From: Amoebophrya sp. A120
Lineage: Eukaryota; Sar; Dinophyceae; Syndiniales; Amoebophryaceae
Direction: 5' to 3'
Assembly (NCBI GenBank): GCA_905178155.1
Contig: CAJINV010000002.1
Span: forward strand, 11,844,591-11,908,590
DNA length: 64,000 nucleotides
The notes under the pieces are model-generated. The model worked only from the letters and a program-made list of their open reading frames with translations, was not told the origin of the DNA and did not search any database. Positions 34,001 to 42,627 of this stretch are shown here, one piece after another (position 1 is the stretch's first letter; each line of letters begins with the position of its first letter). The translations under genes were made by a program, and so were the position numbers.

Positions 34001-35310
34001 GAGGCTGTGCAACAATTGGACCCCCTTTCGCCAAGGCGAAAGGGGGGGGGGGTAGGTTGGTCCAATTCCGGAGGACGGGGGCTGGCACCCCGACGCAAGG
34101 GCGGCGGGGGCTCCCGTCGGTCTCGCCCCACAGACAACAATCGAACGCCCGGCGGCTCTTCTTCGTGTGCCGCCTTCGCAGGTGGCGGCTGTTCGGTTGG
34201 TCGGCAGTAGGCCCACAGGCGTACGCAACACGGCCGAAACCATTTGCCTGCTATCTATGGGCGAGTCCAGAACCGGGCGCGCCGTAGCATGTGCGTCGGG
34301 GCGGGCAGCCCTAGGAGGGCGGGCGCCCGCGGTGTTTTTCTTCACAGACATTCCGAGCAGCAAGGTGCATCGGGTCGATTGCGGGCGCCCAATGTCATGA
34401 CCCCGGGCTCCCCGTGCTGCTTGGGGGGGGGTTTGACAAGTCGGTGGGCACATGGGGTCGGCCCGAAGTTTTTTTGCCCCGTGTTGTGAGGCGCAGGCGG
34501 AGGGGGTGGGGAGGCATCCATGCGCGCGCTGTCAGGACCGGCGAGCACAGACGGAGGCATGCAGTGTGATGCAAATGTAGTCCGAACGGGCGCGCGCAGC
34601 GCGCCCCGCAAAATTTGCCACATTAGCACTACGCGCCCGCCACCACAAATAAAACGAACAGAACAAACCTGCTCGGTTTATCGGCAGCGGGCGCGCGCAG
34701 CGGGCCCCGCAAAATTTGCCACATTAGCATCACGCGCCCGCCACCACAAATAAAACGAACAGAACAAACCTGCTCGGTTTATCGGCTGCGGGCGCGCGCA
34801 ACGCGCCCCGCAAAATTTGCCACATTAGCATTACGCGCCCGCAACCACAAATAAAACGAACAGAACAAACCTGCTCGGTTTATCGGCAGCGGGCGCGCGC
34901 GGCACGCCCCGCAAAAATTTCCACATTACCAGTACGCGCCCGCCGCCACAAATAAAACGAACAGAACAAACCTGCTCGGTTTATCGGGAGCAGGCGCGCG
35001 CAGCGCGGCCCGCAAAATTTTCCACATTACCATTACGCGCCCGCCACCACAAATAAAACAAACAGAACAAACCTGCTCGGTTTATCGGGAGCAGGCGCGC
35101 GCAGCGCGAATTTTTTTGAATTCCGGCAGCGCGAGCACTGATCGCAGCTCAAGGCCTGCTCGCAGCGGGCACGCGCACCGCGCCCCGCAATTTTTTTCAC
35201 TGCGCACAGCTCCCGGCGAAAGGGGGGGGGGAGGGGGGAGGTTGGTCTCCAGCGGGCCGCTACCCCCCCTTTCGCCATGGCGAAAGGGGGTCCAATTGTT
35301 GCACAGCCTC
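34001..35310. mobile_element. Non-autonomous DNA transposon, Harbinger-like ends
   Basis: 1310 bp bounded by inverted repeats. The first 32 bp (34001-34032, starting GAGGCTGTGCAACAATTGGA) match 35279-35310 perfectly in reverse, and the match continues with one mismatch to about 50 bp. The trinucleotide TTA flanks it on both sides (33998-34000 and 35311-35313). A 3-bp TTA duplication is typical of PIF/Harbinger elements. No transposase frame is present. Each end contains its own small hairpin (CCCCCTTTCGCC and GGCGAAAGGGGG). It carries a 101-bp satellite internally and lies within the presumed eIF4G intron. Confidence 0.75.
34588..35108. repeat. 101-bp tandem repeat, five full copies and a partial one
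   Basis: Unit starts at 34588, 34689, 34790, 34891, 34992 and 35093, exactly 101 bases apart. Each unit has a GC-rich palindromic head (GGGCGCGCGCAGCGCGCCCC-like) followed by GCAAAATTTGCCACATTA and an AT-richer tail ending in TGCTCGGTTTATCGG. Copies differ by a few substitutions. Confidence 0.93.
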
Positions 35311-35336
35311 TTACATGTCTTTACGCTAAAAAATAG

Positions 35337-38300
35337 GACTGGTGACGTGGCACCCGTGCCGTCACCCAGCCCGCCCACTTCGATTCCGGTCCGCGATCTG
35401 ACAGAGGAGTTTCAGACGCAGCTGCATGGCACGGTATTGTGAAATTTTTGTTTTTTCATGTTGCGGTTTCATCAAAAGTTGTATGAGATTGTCGTAAGTG
35501 TCGTGTTGTAACTCTTGGAGTATCGCCTTTTGATCATGGGTTGTGAGTTGCTGGTGTAATTTAGTGCTGCTCAGCTCGAAAAAGTACTCTGTAGAAGTAG
35601 GAGCTCTCCTGGTTTTCGCAGATCTTCGCCCGATTTCATCACGTTCTCTCGCTTGGGGTTTTTCGAAAACTTCACACGCGAGGAACTTGCGCCTGCGCAA
35701 ACGATGGAAAAAAAGATCGATCCTCCACGCATTCTATTTACTCGTACAACCCGAAAGGACACTTCTCGCTCTTTCGCGAAGACGCAACGAAAGCCAGTTT
35801 GTATGTGTCTAATACTACGCACCTACACACCAGGTGGAGGGAATGCTGCAATACAATGCGCAACACATGGAGCATGCGCGCAAGGCGTTGGATGCTCTGA
35901 TGACAGACCAGCTGGAGTGGGTTAAGGTGTTTAAGAACGAGCAGGTGCTTCAGACGCTGTTCAGATCCAATCATCACGTTTTTAGCACGTGGCACCCCCA
36001 CATCAACGGCCTTGTGAACCACATCAACGCCGTTTGGCACACGAATCCCAACTTTGACTTCGTGGCGAATCTGGGTTCCCCGCACCACAAATTGCCAGAC
36101 ATGCCGGGGCTGAGCAGTCCCCTGGACCAGGCCACGATGGAGTGGCTGCAAAGCGGGCTGCGCGCACAGCAAACCAAACAGCCACTACAGCGGCTCACTG
36201 GAGCGGCTGCGAACGGAGCGCTTGGCGGAACGCAGCAGCCGCAGCAGAACTTGCAGCAGCAGCCGCAGCAGATGTTGCCGCTGACACAGCAACAACTACA
36301 GATAGGGCTCCAAACCTTCCAGAGTCTCCCGCAGCAGTCGCAACAGGCGCTGCAGCAGATGGCACTGAACGTCCTCACGCCTGAAGAGACCATGTTCCAG
36401 CAGAACCTGCAGCTGCGGATGCAGAGCACGCCGAACTACCAGCTGCCTCCCCAGGAGTTGCAGCAACTCCACCAAAACCAATACAAGATCCAGATGAAGC
36501 TAGCTGAGACGGGCTGGGAAATGTACCGGCAGAACCAAGCAAGGCAGGATGGCGGGGCGACAGCGGGTGGCATGATGCAAGGCCAGCAGGCCCAGGTCGC
36601 CGCGCCCGCAAATCAGCAGTTTGGAAACATGATACCGAACAACGGGGCCGCGACTGGGACCGGCGCCACCACGCAGCACCCCCTGCAGCAGGACGGTGCG
36701 GCGCCGCCCGCGCTGTCCCCGCCCAACGTGAACCGAGCGGGCGGTACGGGTGGTGCGGCCATGGGAGGCAACCTGTACACAAGCCATAGCGTCGAGTCCT
36801 CCGTGATGGATCCTGAGGAGGCCGCGCGCAGGGACAAGCACTACCCGCGGGACTTCATGGTGCAGGTCAGAGTGAGCCTGGAAAAGGCCGGCAAGCTCTC
36901 GGAGCCGACTGTACATTGGAAGACTGCAAAAATGGCTTCGACCGGCGAATACGACATTAAGCGAAAGACCCCATCGGGTAGCGGCCAGGGACAGCTTAGC
37001 AAAGTAAGTTCCCGTGGCGCAGGCGGGCAAGACTGGAAAAAGAAAAAGGTACCAAAATTGCATCTTGTTCACCTGCCTTACGAAGTGCTTTCGTAGAAAG
37101 TTTTGTACACCGAAACCGAATGACTTCTACTCCGTTTTGTTAGATTTGTAGTTTTGTCTAAGTACTATGATAATGATTGTTTCATCGCGCCGTCTCTCAT
37201 GGTTGTCCTAATAAAGGTGTCGCAAGTACTAGAGACGAGTGACTGGATATGATCAGGAGTAGATTTGAGTCACCCGTTCTAGCCAAGAACTTCAGTATTT
37301 TTACGGCATTCTTTATCACAGTTGTTCACGGACGAGGCAGATAACTTTAGCAGTCGTGCGGACTTGATCGGCGTGCGCAATTTTAGCAACAACGCATTTG
37401 CCGGCGGAAACCGGGGGTACGGCCAGTACCAGCAGCCGAACGACCTGGGGCTGCTGAAGAAGACGCAGAACGCGTACCAGGTGGGGCACGTGGACGGCAG
37501 CCGGCTTCAGCAGATCAAGCGGCAAGTACAGGCCTTGCTGAACAAGATCGCGCCGGACAACCTGCAGGTTATCGTGGACCAGATGGCCAAGATCGAGATC
37601 GAGCGGGCCAACGAGCTCGACATGGTGATCGAACTGGTGTACGCAAAAGCCTTGAACGAGGACCACTACTGCCAAACTTATGCGGACATGGTCTACAATC
37701 TGAAAACCCGGTACCCCGAATTCCCCTCGGAGGAGGATCCCACCAAAAAGATCACTTTCCACCGCCAGCTACTCACCGTCTGCCAAGACAAGTACGAATC
37801 CTGTAGCAGAATGCTGGCGGGCGACGAAATGGTATTGGCTGACATTCAGCGCTTTTTTTTATTCAAGATAATGCCCTGATTCTGATCCAGTCCAGAGCCG
37901 TCGCAGAATTAGGATCTGTAGGCGGAAACGGGTTTCTTGATTCGTTCAGGGTTTCTATTTTTTATTTTGGAGAAATTCAACTGGCAGCACACACACAAAC
38001 TTGTACTCCACCGTTGTAAAAAAACTAGAAGAACATCAACGAGAGAGTCAGAATGTTGCTGATTCATCTAATGCGGCGTGGTCGCAAAAAGTAACAGAAA
38101 ACGGAAACTATGAGATACGTTCTTCTTGTGGCGTGTTAGGTTTTCTGTGGTACTTGACACTCCCATTAAAAACAATATCACAGCCAGCGGACCTGAAAGG
38201 CCAGGAGCTGGCCGCGGAGATGAAGAAGCGACGCAAGCACAGTATAACGAACATGAAGTTTATCGGGCAGTTGTTTCTGCGGCAGTTGCTGTCTGTGAAG

Positions 38301-39998
38301 GTGATCACGTCTGTGATAGAGGATCTGATCCAGCTGAACAGCGAAGAAGTGGGGGGACCGCGGGAAGATGAGCTCGAGTGCGCCGTGGAGTTACTGCAGA
38401 CGATCGGCTACACGCTCGAGTCCGTCACGGCCAACGCCCCGAACGGGGAGCAGCAGCAGGGCGGTAACAACGGCGAGCAGCAGCAGTCCTCGCGCCTTTC
38501 GAACTACTTCTCCAAGTTGCGATTCCTCAAGACGAGCAAGGATGAGGGGGGCAATTACCGCTACAGCAAGCGCTGCCAATTTCTCATTCAAGACCTGCTT
38601 GACCTACGCATGCAGGGGTGGAGAAAAAAGATGCTCAAGGAGGCCGCTAAGAAGAAGGAGGACATGTCGGGTGACTTGAACGACCCTAACGCGGCCCGAC
38701 CATTCGAATTCGAAATTGCAGGCGCCAGGCCTGACTACATATCAGGTAACAGTATTAGCACGTCTAGTTTATCATGTTTGTTGTTGCCAACGTCGACAGC
38801 CTGTGCACAAACACTGTTTCTGGAGGTGAAGCAGTACAGTACTTCCAATTCATTTTCTGTCTACCGTTTCTTTTAGAACCGAAAGAAGAACCGTCGGGTC
38901 AGCTTTTCAGCGAGCAAGTTCGAATTTTCCTATTCGATGAATGAAGATCGCGATCCCTCAAGCGACAAGTTCAATAAATGAAGTCAATGCGTGGACACCA
39001 AAACCACAGCTGCCAAGAATCAGCGAGCAGACAAAGGCGAGCAGAAGGACGTCGACATGAAGTCAGTCACCAAGATCATCACGTATTTTGCGGAGGACGA
39101 CGATAAAGACGAGCAAGCTGTGGCGAACAGACTAAAGAAAGGTATAGCATTAAAGCCCATCATGCACACATTCTAGTAAGTACCATGCGTAAAGCAATAC
39201 GTTTTTGTTACTGCGCTCGCGTATTTTTTCTCAGCGTTGTGATCGCATTTTCTGCGTCGCTTTTTTTTGGGAACAGCATGTACTGCGAGAAAGAAATCAG
39301 CGCAAGAAAAGCTTTTACTTTCATCTTCTTGCCGATTGGTGGCATTCATTGCGGGCGCTTCGCGACGAGAGCGTGCTGAGTAATAAGGCGCCAAAATAAT
39401 GAATGAAAATAACATCTACATCTCGACAGATTTCACGGATTCGGTACCGCCGAACATGGTAGAAAAGGCCCTGCAAATCGCGGTTCAATACGCGCAAGCG
39501 AAAGGCGAACGAAGTGGGAAAGTATCAAGCATGTTCTTAGCACTTGCCGACAAGGGCGCCTGCAGATACGGACAAGTAGGAGCAGCTATTGGGGACGGTA
39601 TTGATTGTTTTTGTTTTCATCTTTTATGTGGATCACTTTACATGAGAGTTTTCCTATTTACGTTTGAAAATGCCTGCCCCTTGAAGATCCACGACAATTC
39701 ATTCTGATGATCAGGCCTGGCTAACCTGCACGATACGCTGATGGACGAACCGCAGGCGGACCAGATTTTCCACGTGTTTTTCGCGCGTTGTTTTACCGAA
39801 GTGAAGAACATGGGTCATTTTGATAACTTCTTCACGGAGCTGCGGGATCGCGTCTTGGTGGAAGACGAAGGGGCCGATATGGTGGCGCGCAAAGAATGCG
39901 TCCGCAAGGTGATGAACCAGGTCAAGCAAACATCCTTTCGCATTCGGAGGGAGCAGCGGGAGCTGATTGACAAGTTTCTAGTCGACTTGGAGCCTTGA
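35337..39998 (+). CDS. eIF4G-like translation initiation scaffold (MIF4G and MA3 domains)
   Basis: eIF4G links the cap-binding protein eIF4E, eIF4A and eIF3. Clear exons are 35337-35433, 35834-37003, 37322-37831, 38184-38745, about 38877-39141 (internal splice unresolved), 39430-39597 and 39715-39998. Phases match at the junctions I could test. The 35834 exon has Q-rich sequence and then KHYPRDFMVQV, like the eIF4E-binding YxxxxLphi motif (here Y-PRDF-M-V). The MIF4G domain spans two exons: RQVQALLNKIAPDNL, ELVYAKALNEDHYCQTYADM, then HSITNMKFIGQLFLRQLLS and CQFLIQDLLDLRMQGW. The last two exons have MA3 character (PPNMVEKALQIAVQYAQ, GLANLHDTLMDEPQADQI). It is probably continuous with the Q/N-rich region upstream. 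Confidence 0.82.
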
Positions 39999-41245
39999 AG
40001 AAAGGAGCAGGCACAAGGCGGACTACAGTTCCCGGGCTGACGATCAATTTCGACAGTTAGAAGCTGTGCTGCTTTCCCCTGTTCTTTCCGGTTCTAGTCG
40101 TTCGCGAGGATAGTAAGGATCCGCTCACTCCGACTCCCCGCGCCATTGCTACCGCCGCACGATCTCCAACAACGCGATCTCCTGATGTGATTGCAAAATG
40201 CGCGACTTCATCTCCCTCGTCCCATCCCTGTAAAAAATTACAATTCACAAGAACGACACCCGCGTGCGACCCCGGAGCAGTCTACTAACTTAGCTGTTTT
40301 TATCGAATAAGATTGGAGCAGGCCAGCATCAATCTTCTAGTTAGGAAAAGCAATCGCAATCACCAAGTAGTCAACGTAAATACAAAAGTGACACCAGTTG
40401 TCAAAAGATGAAACTCAGTAAATGATAAACTCGACCATTGCCAGTAAGTGTCTTGCGGTGGGGGTTCGTCTAAAGTAGCACCACACAAGAAGACCCTTGT
40501 TGGCAAGCGCAAACGTCGGGCAAAGAAGTTTTTCTCGTTTCCATCACAAGCAACCCTGGCGTTGAGCGATCGAAATTCAAGATAAAGTTGCTGCGTTTGA
40601 TTTTTTTTTGAAGTTGAGGAATTTTTTTAAAAAAGGAGTTTGACCAGAAAAACGCAGGTCAAGCATCGCGGCAGGGAACAAAGAAAGTGTCGTCCTCTAC
40701 AACTGGCATTGTTGTAGCTTCCATAATACCTTTAGGCCATTATCAGGATAGCCGTGAGAACCGATTCAGCTTGTCCTGTGCGCACGCTTATTTTACAGAT
40801 TAGCGTGAGTGTGGGAACCGAAGGATGAATGTGATAAGTACTACTTGTCTAGTTTCCGAGAAGCATAAGTGGTGACGCATGAAGATGGTCACACAATCTC
40901 AAGGTCGCCGGTATCTGCATCTGAGACTATAACCGAAGGAAAAACTACAAGCAGTGCCGGCTTTTTTCAAGTACTGGCTAGAGAATACAGATTGAGAGTC
41001 AGCAATTACTGGTCGATAAGGCTGCTCCCGTATCCATTTACCAAGTTTGGTACTCTCCAACGACACGGATGAGGAGTGCCAGTAGATGGACGCGAAAACT
41101 TAAACTCGTCGAAAATTCTTGTGCTAGCAACACGCATCAACATTTCAAAAGAAAATTATAATCAGCAGAACTTGTTTATTTTGTCGTGAGGAAGCAGCTG
41201 CGCCTGCGCCCGCTGGGTTTTTGACTGGATACACATCATTTTTAT
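39999..41245. other. Intergenic region, nothing supported
   Basis: About 1.25 kb with only short frames (for example + 40869-41072). No repeat, RNA gene or splice chain was recognised. Confidence 0.5.
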
Positions 41246-42373
41246 TTACTCTAGACTACGGCGCTTCTTCATGAATAGGACGTATGTACCCAACGAATTG
41301 AGTTTCTTTGAAATGATACAGGTCATCCCCCGTATTATTACTAATTGGAATTGGAATCTGTCGCTTCTAAGTCTGTTACAGCTGTAGTTTCGAAGGGCAA
41401 GCATTTCTTGTGTCTTCGAGCGTTTCACCAAAAAGTTTATACCACTCTCGTCCTCACTACTGTACGTAGTTTGTTTACAGCAACACATATGAGAATCAAT
41501 GTATCTTTCACGCATTCGTACTTTCACTTTTCAATTGCTCCTGTTCCGGTTCGTATAGGAGGATTCTTGGAACTACAAGAGCACGCTTTTTCATCTTTTT
41601 TCGTCAATGTACCTACAAGCAGCACAAGACGGCTTATCTATCTAATATCTGAAATTAATTGTTGTAAGTTGCTGTAAGTTGTTGCTAACGCTCTCGCTCG
41701 CATTACCCTTCATGAATTATCTGTTCACCTACAGTACTCCACTACTCCTCCACCCGCATTGAATTTTGTTTTTTCGGGTCCAGCTTCTCCTCGGTACTCC
41801 GACTTCAGTTAGTCGCGCCGTTGCAAAGCTGGAATTCCGAAAAGCGCAGCGCCACTTCGATGGAACAAGTTATTTTTCGATGTGCCGGCTTCACTATCTT
41901 AATCTTTACGTCTGGATGTCCTTCCCCTTTGTCGATCTCAGCTGTCTCAACGTATCTACCGGTAGGAACGGGGATTGGCGATGAATTTGAGGCAACTTTT
42001 TATGAGCAGGGGACACAAAATCAAACTCAAAGTGTTCAGTGTCCCGTTCTGAGAGCTGTTTTTTTGTGTGCTAGATTCGGTCAGTTGTTTTGTCCGTGCT
42101 TGCGCGGAAGCATTTTTTTTTGTCGATGATTGGCACCGAGAGCGAAGCAGTTTTTTTGGTATCCATATATTCGATTTGGAGTTGGACGTCGAGATGAGCG
42201 TCAGTAATTTGAGGGAAGTCCCCATCCTTGCGGGCCCTCATACATTCAGCACTAAAATGAAATGCTTTGTTGCGATTGTACTTCAAATTCTTGCAGGCTT
42301 CTTGGGAGCTTTGTCTCACAAAGTCCTTGATGTAAAGATTTCTTAATGTTGGACGAATTAAAAGTCAGTGTCA
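41246..42373 (-). CDS. Probable unrecognised multi-exon gene on the minus strand
   Basis: Three protein-like minus-strand blocks with no good plus-strand reading. The first, about 42373-42100, contains RPTLRNLYIKDFVRQSSQEA and KNLKYNRNKAFHFSAECMRA. The second, about 42013-41811, contains IPVPTGRYVETAEIDKGEGH and HRKITCSIEVALRFSEFQ. The third ends at a stop at 41246 and contains KTQEMLALRNYSCNRL. All lack a usable methionine at their 5' ends, as internal exons would. Splice junctions and the start were not resolved, and no family is recognised. If real, it is transcribed away from the cytochrome b5-acyl-CoA dehydrogenase gene, from a shared upstream region. Confidence 0.4.
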
Positions 42374-42627
42374 GACGAATCACAAGCACAACATCGAATG
42401 CATGCTAGTCGCACAGCAGTTGCGAACGGTCCAGAAGAGTTTGTGACCGTGTGATTGAATCGGCTGTACGACGTTGTGCCCCTCCTACACGAAAAATTAC
42501 AGTATTTTGACAAGCAGAGAAAAGTCGCATTGCGGTTGATCTTAATAGATTTCACTAGCTCATCAGTCCCCCCGTTTTTACTTTTGAAGATTTTCATCGT
42601 AAGCCGCATTACTGAAAACACCAAAAG

